Positions 1 to 5,339 of a stretch of 6,912 nucleotides of DNA are shown one piece after another. The position numbers and the translations under genes are program-made. Source of the stretch: Oscillospiraceae bacterium. GTDB lineage: Bacteria > Bacillota > Clostridia > Oscillospirales > UBA929. A model generated the notes under the pieces. That model was not told the origin of the DNA and did no database searches. It saw nothing but the letters and a program-made list of their open reading frames with translations. How positions within the stretch are numbered: the first letter of the stretch is position 1; each line of letters opens with the position of its first letter. The stretch lies in contig JAITQI010000111.1 of NCBI GenBank assembly GCA_031289065.1, forward strand, positions 1 to 6,912. Direction: 5' to 3'.

Positions 1-68
1 TTTGAGGGTGGGAACAGCCTTATGAGTCTGAACCGCTATCCCCCGGCGCGAGCCGGCGGCGAAATGCC

Positions 69-97
69 TTGACGCCCGCGGTCAAGTGGGGTAGAAT
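69..97 (+). promoter_or_regulatory. SigA-type promoter of the alcohol dehydrogenase gene
   Basis: A -35 box TTGACG (69-74, 5 of 6 to consensus) and a -10 box TAGAAT (92-97, 5 of 6) are separated by 17 bases. Transcription would start near 104, leaving a leader of about 50 bases before the ATG at 155. A short hairpin (CCGGC 43-47, GCCGG 52-56) lies just upstream and has no T-run. Nothing in the leader resembles a known riboswitch. Confidence 0.75.
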
Positions 98-154
98 AAT
101 GGCGTTCGCGAGAACCCGCACCGCGTTTTATAAACACGAAAGAGAGGTCACACC

Positions 155-1336
155 ATGTTGAACTTCAACTATCGAGCCCCGACGCGCCTGATTTTTGGGA
201 AGGGCGCGCAACACAAGGTGGGGGAAACCCTGAAGCCGCTCACCCAAAAGCTCCTGCTGCACTACGGCGGGCAGAGCGTCAAAAAAAGCGGTCTGTATGA
301 CGAGGTCGTCGCTTCCCTCAAGGGGGCGGGGGTCTCCTTTGTGGAACTGGGGGGCGCGGTGCCCAATCCCCGCCTGAGCTTGGTGCATGAGGGGATCGAC
401 CTGTGCCGCCGGGAGGGCGTGGACATGATCCTGGCGGTGGGCGGCGGCAGCGCCATCGACTCGGCCAAGGCCATCGCCTTGGGGTTCTATCACGAGGGGG
501 ACGTGTGGGAGATCTACGCGGGGGAGAAGAAGCCCCAGAAGGCCCTGCCGGTGGCCACGGTGCTGACCATCCCGGCCGCCGGGAGCGAGGCCAGCCCCAG
601 CAGCGTCATCACCAACGAGGCCCTTCAAATCAAAAAGGGACACACCACCGAGCTCATCCAGCCGGTGGTCAGCTTCATCAACCCCGAGTTGTTTTTCACT
701 CTGCCCAAGAGCCAAATGGGCTACGGCGTGGCCGACATGATGAGCCATATTTTCGAGCGGTATTTCACCCAGACCATCCACACCGACCTGACCGACGCCC
801 TGTGCGAGGGCACCCTGCGCACCATCCTGAAAAACGCCCCCCTCCTGGTTGACAACCCCCAGGACTACGACGCCTGGTTTGAAATCGGCTTCGCCGGCAC
901 CATCGCCCATATCAACCTGCTGGGCCTGGGCCGCGCCCAGGACTGGGGCTGCCACGACATGGAGCACGAGCTGTCGGCCATTTACGACGTGGCCCACGGC
1001 GGCGGGCTGGCCGTGCTCACCCCCAGCTGGATGCGATATGTCTATAAGGAGAACGTGGGCATGTTCGTCCAGTTCGCCGTCAACGTTATGGGGGTCGAGG
1101 GGAGCTATCGGGAGCCGGACGCCATTGTGGAGGAGGGCATTGCCCGCCTTCAGGCCTTCTTCCGCCGTCTGGGTCTGCCCACCACCCTCCGCGAGTTGGG
1201 CATTGGCGAGGAGAACCTGGAGCTGATGGCCAAGAAGGCCACCGAGGTGGCCTACGGCAAGGAAGAGCGGCGCATCGGCGGGTTCAAAAAACTCGGCTGG
1301 CAGGATGTGCTGAACATCTATCATCTGGCGCAATAG
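155..1336 (+). CDS. Iron-containing alcohol dehydrogenase, butanol dehydrogenase/YqhD-like
   Basis: This 393-residue protein is a full-length group III (iron-type) alcohol dehydrogenase, probably reducing an aldehyde to an alcohol with NAD(P)H in the cytoplasm during fermentation. The N-terminal Rossmann-like part carries YGGQSVKKSGLYDE (37-50), close to the YGGGS stretch of NADPH-preferring YqhD/Bdh enzymes, and the cofactor motif GGGSAID (96-102). The C-terminal helical domain has the expected metal ligands Asp194, His198 (DMMSH), His267 and His281; the His267-His281 spacing of 14 matches E. coli FucO (263/277). The ATG is chosen because GAGAGG (142-147) lies 7 bases upstream and the start MLNFNYRAPTRLIFG is typical of the family. 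The gene is monocistronic: own promoter before it and a strong terminator after it. Family assignment is firm. The true substrate (butanal, other aldehydes, a diol precursor) and cofactor preference are inferred and not visible in the sequence. Confidence 0.93.
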   Translation: MLNFNYRAPTRLIFGKGAQHKVGETLKPLTQKLLLHYGGQSVKKSGLYDEVVASLKGAGVSFVELGGAVPNPRLSLVHEGIDLCRREGVDMILAVGGGSAIDSAKAIALGFYHEGDVWEIYAGEKKPQKALPVATVLTIPAAGSEASPSSVITNEALQIKKGHTTELIQPVVSFINPELFFTLPKSQMGYGVADMMSHIFERYFTQTIHTDLTDALCEGTLRTILKNAPLLVDNPQDYDAWFEIGFAGTIAHINLLGLGRAQDWGCHDMEHELSAIYDVAHGGGLAVLTPSWMRYVYKENVGMFVQFAVNVMGVEGSYREPDAIVEEGIARLQAFFRRLGLPTTLRELGIGEENLELMAKKATEVAYGKEERRIGGFKKLGWQDVLNIYHLAQ

Positions 1337-1350
1337 CGAGACTATTTTGA

Positions 1351-1386
1351 AGCGGCGCGCAGGCTTTCGCCTGTGCGCCGCTTTTG
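1351..1386 (+). terminator. Rho-independent terminator after the alcohol dehydrogenase
   Basis: A 14-bp stem (AGCGGCGCGCAGGC at 1351-1364 with GCCTGTGCGCCGCT at 1369-1382) has one G-U wobble and a TTTC loop, and runs into a T-rich tail (TTTTGTTGTT). It starts 15 bases after the stop codon. On the minus strand the hairpin is followed by TCAAAA rather than a T-run, so it should mainly terminate the rightward transcript, though it also sits just beyond the end of the convergent SLH gene. Confidence 0.9.
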
Positions 1387-1403
1387 TTGTTGGCGTGTCG
1401 GAC

Positions 1404-2111
1404 CTATCCGGCGTTTTGGGCGTCCTGATTTTCCCACATACTTTTTGCCATGAGGACGTACCGGTGCAACATACCCGCCAGTTCGGCGCGGGTGGCGATG
1501 CGCGTGGGGGCGATTTGACCGTCGGCGTCGCGGAGCAGGACGCCCAGCTTGTTCGTGAGCTGAATGGCGTTGGAGGCGTACCCGGCCACCTTGTCCTGAT
1601 CCGGAAACTCGATGAACTGCATGGTGACGGCGTAGGGGAGCTTTGTGTATTCCGTATAGCGGGCCAGGACGACCGCCGTATCCTGGCGGGTAACGCTTTC
1701 GTCCGGGTCGAACAGACCGCCGCCGATGCCCTTCACCAGGCCGCCCTCGGCCGCCCAGGCCACCGCCGGGCCGTACCAGCTGTCGGGGTCCACATCGGTG
1801 AAGACCTGCTTGGGCCGGGCGGTGCCCTCGGGGCGCCCCTCCAGGCGGTACAGGACGACGGCCAGCATGGCGCGGCTCATGGACGCCCCGGGTTCAAAGG
1901 CGTCGGCGGCGGTTCCGTTGAACAGCCCCTCGGCGCAGACGAAGGCCACGTCCCCGTAAAACGCGTCGGTTTCCCGCACGTCGGCGAAGGGATTTTTCCA
2001 GGCTTCGGCTGCGCCGTCGGTCTCCTCCGCGGCGCGCACCGGGACGAGGGTCAGGGACAGTGTCAGGACAAGCACCAGGGTAAGACTCAGCATGTGTTTG
2101 ACTGTTTTCAC
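1404..2111 (-). CDS. Secreted protein made of three S-layer homology (SLH) repeats
   Basis: The 235-residue product begins with a signal peptide (about 1-27: basic MKTVKH, a hydrophobic Leu/Val core, cleavage likely after VRA or RAA). Three SLH repeats follow, at about 39-93, 102-157 and 165-220. Each shows an F-DV or equivalent start, a G-(L/V)-(F/V) core and the characteristic (S/T)RA or TRQ turn: MSRAMLAVVLYRL, VTRQDTAVVLARY, ATRAELAGMLHRY. Three SLH repeats are the usual unit that grips pyruvylated secondary wall polysaccharide, so the protein should sit on the peptidoglycan-attached polymer outside the membrane. It ends 15 residues after the third repeat and has no enzymatic or adhesin domain, so it is an anchor-only protein or a small wall-structuring protein. 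The start is a GTG with AAAGGAG (2130-2124) 12 bases upstream. It is divergent from sigG and shares its promoter region, which suggests forespore expression. Domain call firm; role unknown. Confidence 0.85.
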   Translation of the reverse strand: MKTVKHMLSLTLVLVLTLSLTLVPVRAAEETDGAAEAWKNPFADVRETDAFYGDVAFVCAEGLFNGTAADAFEPGASMSRAMLAVVLYRLEGRPEGTARPKQVFTDVDPDSWYGPAVAWAAEGGLVKGIGGGLFDPDESVTRQDTAVVLARYTEYTKLPYAVTMQFIEFPDQDKVAGYASNAIQLTNKLGVLLRDADGQIAPTRIATRAELAGMLHRYVLMAKSMWENQDAQNAG

Positions 2112-2187
2112 GGTGGTTTCTCTCTCCTTTCAATCGTTCCGGTCGGCGTCCGTCATGCAAATTTCCCCTTTGCCCGCCCGATTTTCG

Positions 2188-2217
2188 CAGTATGTTTTGC
2201 CGGGTTCGGTGGCATAC
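2188..2217 (-). promoter_or_regulatory. Candidate SigG/SigF promoter of the SLH gene (leftward half of a symmetric element)
   Basis: Read on the minus strand, GTATG (2217-2213) is followed after exactly 18 bases by CATACTG (2194-2188). This fits the B. subtilis forespore pattern GHATR-N17/18-CATWHTA at every position except the last base. Transcription would begin near 2181, giving a leader of about 70 bases to the GTG at 2111. It uses the same bases as the rightward sigG promoter, with -35 and -10 roles exchanged. The match is direct; its use is inferred. Confidence 0.5.
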
Positions 2218-2219
2218 TG
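2190..2219 (+). promoter_or_regulatory. Candidate SigF/SigG promoter of sigG
   Basis: GTATG (2190-2194) and CATACTG (2213-2219) are spaced by 18 bases, matching the forespore consensus GHATR-N17/18-CATWHTA with one mismatch. In B. subtilis sigG is transcribed by SigF and then by SigG itself, so the site and spacing suit the gene. The predicted start near 2226 leaves about 28 bases of leader. No good SigA promoter was seen here. Confidence 0.65.
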
Positions 2220-2240
2220 TGGAGGTAAAACAAACGGGTA

Positions 2241-2256
2241 AGGGGGGGTTCACTTG
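2241..2256 (+). promoter_or_regulatory. Ribosome binding site and TTG start of sigG
   Basis: AGGGGGGG (2241-2248) stands 5 bases before a TTG at 2254. The only nearby ATG (2258) is out of frame and meets TAG after two codons, so the TTG is the only start that gives the conserved KVEICGVNTSKL N-terminus at the right distance. A GGAGG at 2221-2225 is too far upstream and lies at or before the predicted transcript start. The non-ATG start with an all-G Shine-Dalgarno suggests modest translation. Confidence 0.6.
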
Positions 2257-2944
2257 TATGGCAAGGTAGAGATTTGCGGGGTCAACACCTCGAAGCTCAA
2301 GGTGCTTCCCAATCATGAAATCAACGCCCTGCTGGAGCGCACCAAGCTGGGGGACAAGGCGGCCCGGGAGGCTCTCATTTCGGGCAACCTGCGGCTGGTG
2401 CTCAGCGTCATCCAACGGTTTGTCAACCGGGGGGAGATGATCGACGACCTGTTCCAGGTGGGCTGCGTGGGCCTCATCAAGGCCATCGACAACTTTGATC
2501 TGTCTCACATGGTCAAGTTTTCCACCTACGCCGTGCCGATGATCATCGGAGAGATTAGACGTTATCTGCGGGACAATAGTTCCATCCGGGTCAGCCGCTC
2601 CATGCGGGACACCGCCTATAAAATTTTACAGGTCAAGGAGCGCCTGACCAACCAAAACCAACGGGAGCCCTCCATTGAGGAAATCGCCAAGGCGCTGGAC
2701 TTGCAGCGGGAAGAGGTTGTTTTCGCGCTCGACGCCATCACCGACCCTGTTTCCCTGTTCGAGCCTGTATACTCGGACGGGGGGGACGCCATCTGCGTCA
2801 TGGATCAGGTGCGGGATCAGAAAAACACCGACGAAAGCTGGCTGGAGCGCATCGCCCTCAAGGAGGCTGTCGATCGCCTGAGCGAACGGGAACGGCACAT
2901 TCTGTCCCTGCGGTTCGGTGACGGCAAGACCCAAATGGAGGTGG

Positions 2945-2968
2945 CCAGTGAGATCGGTATCTCACTGG
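2945..2968. repeat. Perfect inverted repeat at the sigG break point
   Basis: Arms CCAGTGAGAT (2945-2954) and ATCTCACTGG (2959-2968) are exactly complementary and flank a CGGT tetraloop. Most of it is sigG coding sequence (ASEIGIS), but the last three or four bases lie beyond the point where SigG homology ends, so the full palindrome exists only in the rearranged sequence. There is no T-run after it, so it is not a standard terminator. Confidence 0.85.
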
Positions 2969-2987
2969 GCGAAATGACGTATTCGTT

Positions 2988-3020
2988 CCCCCGGCGACGA
3001 GGGGGGCCGCCTGTTTTATT
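2988..3020 (+). terminator. Possible weak terminator between sigG and proA
   Basis: Two alternative short stems lie before TGTTTTATTT (3012-3021): CCCCC (2988-2992) with GGGGG (3001-3005), or GGCG (2993-2996) with CGCC (3008-3011). Both are short, and only the second abuts the T-rich stretch. No other terminator candidate is visible between the convergent sigG and proA genes. Confidence 0.25.
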
Positions 3021-3055
3021 TACATATGAAGCGGTGGTACGGCTGGTATGAGGTT

Positions 3056-4306
3056 CTATGCCCGAATCTGGCCCTCGCCGTAGATGACGTATTTGATGGT
3101 GGTCAGCTCATGCAGGCCCATGGGGCCGCGGGCGTGCATTTTTTGGGTGGAGATGCCGATCTCGGCGCCCAGGCCGAACTCCTCGCCGTCGGTGAAGCGG
3201 GTGGAGGCGTTGATGTAGACCGCCGCGGCGTCCACCCGGTCAAGGAAGCGCTGGGCGGTGAAATAGTTGTCGGTGATGACGGCCTCGGAATGGCCGGAGC
3301 CGTGGCGGGCAATGTGGGCGGTGGCTTCATACAGGCCGGACACCACCCGGCAAGCCAGGATGTAGTCGCCGAACTCGGTGTCGTAGTCTTCCGGCGCGGC
3401 CTCTTTGACCGTACCGCCCAGGATGGCCCGGGTTTCGGGGCAGCCGCGCCACTCGACATGTTTTTGGTCGAGGAGGGCCTTGGCGCGGGGCAGGAAGGCT
3501 TCGGCCACAGGGCGCGCCACCAGGACACATTCGGCGGCGTTGCACACCGAGGGGCGGGAGGTTTTGGCGTTGTACAGGATTTTGGCCGCCATGTCCAGAT
3601 CGGCCGCCTCGTCGACGTAGATGTGACAGATGCCCACGCCGGTTTCGATGACCGGCACCCGGGCGTTTTGCACCACCGAACGGATCAGCCCCGCCCCACC
3701 CCGGGGGATGAGCACATCCAGCAGGCCGGTGAGGTTCATCATGGCGTTGGCGCTGTCCCGCGACGTGTCCTCGACAAAACAGACCGCGTCGGCGGGCAGA
3801 CCGGCCGCGGCCAGGGCCCGGCGCATGAGATTGGCCAGGGCCGTGTTGGAACGGATGGCCTCCTTGCCTCCTCGGAGCAGGACGGCGTTGCCCGCCTTCA
3901 GGCAGAGAACCGCCGCGTCCACCGTCACGTTGGGCCGGGCCTCGTAGATCAGACCCACCAACCCCAGGGGCACCCGGCGCTTGCCGATGAGCAGCCCGTT
4001 GGGGCGTTTGACCATGCCGTCCACCTGACCGATGGGGTCGGGCAAGGCGGCCACCTGCAACACCCCGGAGGCCATGCCCTCGATCCGGGCGGGGGTGAGG
4101 GTCAGCCGGTCGAGCAGGGACTCGGTCAGGCCGGCAGCGCGGCCCGCCGCCACGTCTTTGGCGTTCTCGGCTAAAATCTCGGCTTCTTGGGCCCGGAGGG
4201 CGTCGGCGACGGCGCGCAGGGCCTTGTTTTTGGCGTCGGCGCCGGTGACGGCCAGGACTTCGGCGGCGGCGCGGGCGTTTTGGGCCAGGGTTTTGACGTC
4301 GGGCAT
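3056..4306 (-). CDS. proA: Gamma-glutamyl phosphate reductase
   Basis: This 416-residue enzyme reduces L-glutamyl-5-phosphate with NADPH to glutamate-5-semialdehyde, the second step of proline synthesis in the cytoplasm. Family hallmarks are visible: GKRRVPLGLVGLIYEARPNV (108-127) in the cofactor domain, GNAVLLRGGKEA (139-150), IPRGGAGLI (200-208), IETGVGICHIYVD (220-232), the catalytic-cysteine segment KTSRPSVCNAAE with Cys255 (248-259), and the C-terminal FGLGAEIGISTQKMHARGPM (377-396). Length is normal for the family. The start at 4306 is chosen because GGGAGG (4320-4315) lies 8 bases upstream and MPDVKTLAQNARAA is a typical beginning; the frame stays open to a GTG at 4405, but that adds 33 residues of poor composition. 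It lies 107 bases downstream of proB on the same strand with no clear terminator between, so the two are probably co-transcribed. It converges on the damaged sigG with only 4 bases between the stops. Confidence 0.96.
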   Translation of the reverse strand: MPDVKTLAQNARAAAEVLAVTGADAKNKALRAVADALRAQEAEILAENAKDVAAGRAAGLTESLLDRLTLTPARIEGMASGVLQVAALPDPIGQVDGMVKRPNGLLIGKRRVPLGLVGLIYEARPNVTVDAAVLCLKAGNAVLLRGGKEAIRSNTALANLMRRALAAAGLPADAVCFVEDTSRDSANAMMNLTGLLDVLIPRGGAGLIRSVVQNARVPVIETGVGICHIYVDEAADLDMAAKILYNAKTSRPSVCNAAECVLVARPVAEAFLPRAKALLDQKHVEWRGCPETRAILGGTVKEAAPEDYDTEFGDYILACRVVSGLYEATAHIARHGSGHSEAVITDNYFTAQRFLDRVDAAAVYINASTRFTDGEEFGLGAEIGISTQKMHARGPMGLHELTTIKYVIYGEGQIRA

Positions 4307-4314
4307 TTCTGTTT

Positions 4315-4320
4315 CCTCCC
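4315..4320 (-). promoter_or_regulatory. Ribosome binding site that fixes the proA start
   Basis: GGGAGG on the minus strand (4320-4315) is 8 bases before the ATG at 4306. No comparable site precedes the alternative in-frame GTG at 4405, which argues for the shorter 416-residue ProA. Confidence 0.8.
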
Positions 4321-4413
4321 ATGCGCAATTGACACTCTCCGAGCACCTAAACATGCGATTTTGCGGTTGTGGCGGCTGTGTTATTTCCTCGTTATTAAAA
4401 ACCACGCTCCGGC

Positions 4414-5244
4414 TTATGTTTTTTCTCTGTTCTCTATTTTCTGTCCTCTGTCTTCTTTCTGGAACAGCGTTCCGACTTGTTCGCCGTTTAGGATTCGGCG
4501 GACAATTTCGGGGTTTTCGCCTGAAGCGACCACCATGTCGATGCCAGCCGTGAGAGCAATCTGGCCGGCCAGGAGTTTGGTCTGCATTCCGCCGGTGCCC
4601 CGGGCGGTTCCGGCTCCGCCCGCCCGAGACAATAGAACATCATCCACGCTGCGGACGATGGGGATGGGGTTTGCGTGGGGATGTTCTCGCGGGTCGGCGT
4701 CGTAGAGGGCGTCGATGTCGGTCAGCAGGATGAGCAGATCGGCCCGCACCAGTTCGGCCACGACGGCGGAGAGGGTATCGTTGTCGCCGAAGAGGCGCTG
4801 CTGGCCGTGCTCGATTTCGTCGGAGCTGACCGAGTCGTTTTCGTTGACGATGGGCAACACGCCCCAGTTTAACAGGGCGTCGAAGGTTGTTTCCAGGTTG
4901 CCCCGGCGCTCGGGGGAACGGACGTCGGCCCGGGTGAGGAGGATTTGCCCCACCGTGTGGCCGTACTCGCCGAAAAGTTGGTCGTACAGGCGCATGAGGC
5001 GGCACTGGCCGATGGCGGCGGCGGCCTGCTTTTGGGGCAGGGCGTCCGGCCGGGCGGTCAGGCCCAGCTTGGAGACGCCCACGCCAATGGCCCCGGAGGT
5101 GACCAGCACCAGTTCCCGGCCCTCGTTTTTCGCGTCGCTCAGGACGCGGGCCAGCCGTTCGATGCGGCCCAGGTTGAGCGCACCGGTCTCATGGGTCAGG
5201 GTGGAGGTGCCCACCTTGACGACGACGCGACGATAGGCGTTCAT
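4414..5244 (-). CDS. proB: Glutamate 5-kinase, short form without PUA domain
   Basis: The product (276 residues from the ATG at 5244) phosphorylates glutamate with ATP, the first and normally proline-inhibited step of proline synthesis. It has the amino-acid-kinase fold motifs: KVGTSTL (10-16), VTSGAIGVGVSKLG (48-61), IVNENDSV (132-139), FGDNDTLSA (152-160), LLTDIDALYDADP (173-185) and GTGGMQTKL (216-224). The kinase domain ends at the usual GTLF (258-261); the PUA RNA-binding-like domain of the approximately 365-residue enzymes is absent, as in many Clostridia. The last 15 residues (QKEDRGQKIENREKT) look non-homologous and come from a purine-rich heptamer repeat. The start is uncertain: GGAG (5260-5257) is 12 bases before the ATG at 5244, while an in-frame TTG at 5256 touches that GGAG and is less likely. 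It has its own promoter and leads into proA. Confidence 0.95.
   Translation of the reverse strand: MNAYRRVVVKVGTSTLTHETGALNLGRIERLARVLSDAKNEGRELVLVTSGAIGVGVSKLGLTARPDALPQKQAAAAIGQCRLMRLYDQLFGEYGHTVGQILLTRADVRSPERRGNLETTFDALLNWGVLPIVNENDSVSSDEIEHGQQRLFGDNDTLSAVVAELVRADLLILLTDIDALYDADPREHPHANPIPIVRSVDDVLLSRAGGAGTARGTGGMQTKLLAGQIALTAGIDMVVASGENPEIVRRILNGEQVGTLFQKEDRGQKIENREKT
4424..4451. repeat. Four imperfect 7-bp tandem repeats in the 3' end of proB
   Basis: On the plus strand the units are TCTCTGT, TCTCTAT, TTTCTGT and CCTCTGT (4424-4451), followed by a diverged CTTCTTT (4452-4458). On the coding strand they are purine-rich (ACAGAGA-like) and encode part of the hydrophilic tail of ProB. Because 7 is not a multiple of 3, gain or loss of a unit would change the frame and end of that tail. 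Confidence 0.65.
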
Positions 5245-5295
5245 GGGGCGTGTCAACTCCGTATCCGTTCAAATTCCGATGGTTGGTGTGGTTTT

Positions 5296-5324
5296 ATTGT
5301 ACCATGGGCGGCGTGAAAAGGCAA
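5296..5324 (-). promoter_or_regulatory. SigA-type promoter of proBA
   Basis: On the minus strand TTGCCT (5324-5319) and TACAAT (5301-5296) are 17 bases apart, and the -10 is preceded by TGG, giving an extended -10 TGGTACAAT. Transcription would begin near 5289, with a leader of about 45 bases to the ATG at 5244. The -35 lies only 15 bases beyond the stop of the upstream gene, and no terminator intervenes, so read-through from that gene into proBA is possible. Confidence 0.7.
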
Positions 5325-5339
5325 TGGCGAATGTGCCGC

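Larger units (their letters stand above)
2254..3051 (+). pseudogene. sigG: RNA polymerase sigma-G (late forespore sigma factor), C-terminus replaced
   Basis: Residues 1-237 are a textbook SigG: the diagnostic KVEICGVNTSKL (4-15), region 2 with GNLRLVLSVIQRF and DLFQVGCVGLIKAIDNFDLS (44-84), the region 2.3-3 stretch FSTYAVPMIIGEIRRYLRDN (89-108), region 3, and region 4 with LSERERHILSLRFGDGKTQM (209-228). B. subtilis SigG continues after EIGIS with QAQVSRLEKAA and about ten more residues. Here homology stops after Ser237 (codon 2962-2964), at the turn of the region-4.2 helix-turn-helix, and 28 unrelated residues follow (LGEMTYSFPRRRGGPPVLF and onward) to a chance stop at 3049. No frame downstream restores the missing recognition helix. 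The product should still bind core polymerase and -10 DNA but not read the -35 box normally. The break lies in a perfect inverted repeat (2945-2968). It could be a decayed gene, a rearrangement product, an interrupted gene whose 3' part is elsewhere, or an assembly chimera. SigG identity is firm; which cause applies is open. Confidence 0.88.

Noticed and set aside
1..72. Frame open from the left edge ending in TGA at 70-72, possibly the end of an upstream gene
   Set aside because: Only 23 codons with no recognisable sequence, and its stop overlaps the -35 box of the next promoter; too short to call.
128..1333. A 401-codon open frame on the minus strand opposite the alcohol dehydrogenase
   Set aside because: It mirrors the GC-rich codon pattern of the real gene, has no recognisable motifs, and the sense frame carries all the metal ligands and the cofactor motif of a known family.
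1347..2228. A 293-codon open frame on the plus strand opposite the SLH gene
   Set aside because: It begins within the terminator region and has no domain; the minus strand encodes a signal peptide and three clear SLH repeats.
3026..4174. A 382-codon open frame on the plus strand opposite proA
   Set aside because: Low-complexity Gly/His/Ala-rich translation typical of an antisense shadow; proA is certain on the other strand and no ribosome site precedes this frame.
4307..4405. N-terminal extension of ProA from a GTG at 4405
   Set aside because: The extra 33 residues are unlike ProA, while the ATG at 4306 has GGGAGG at ideal distance and the expected N-terminus.
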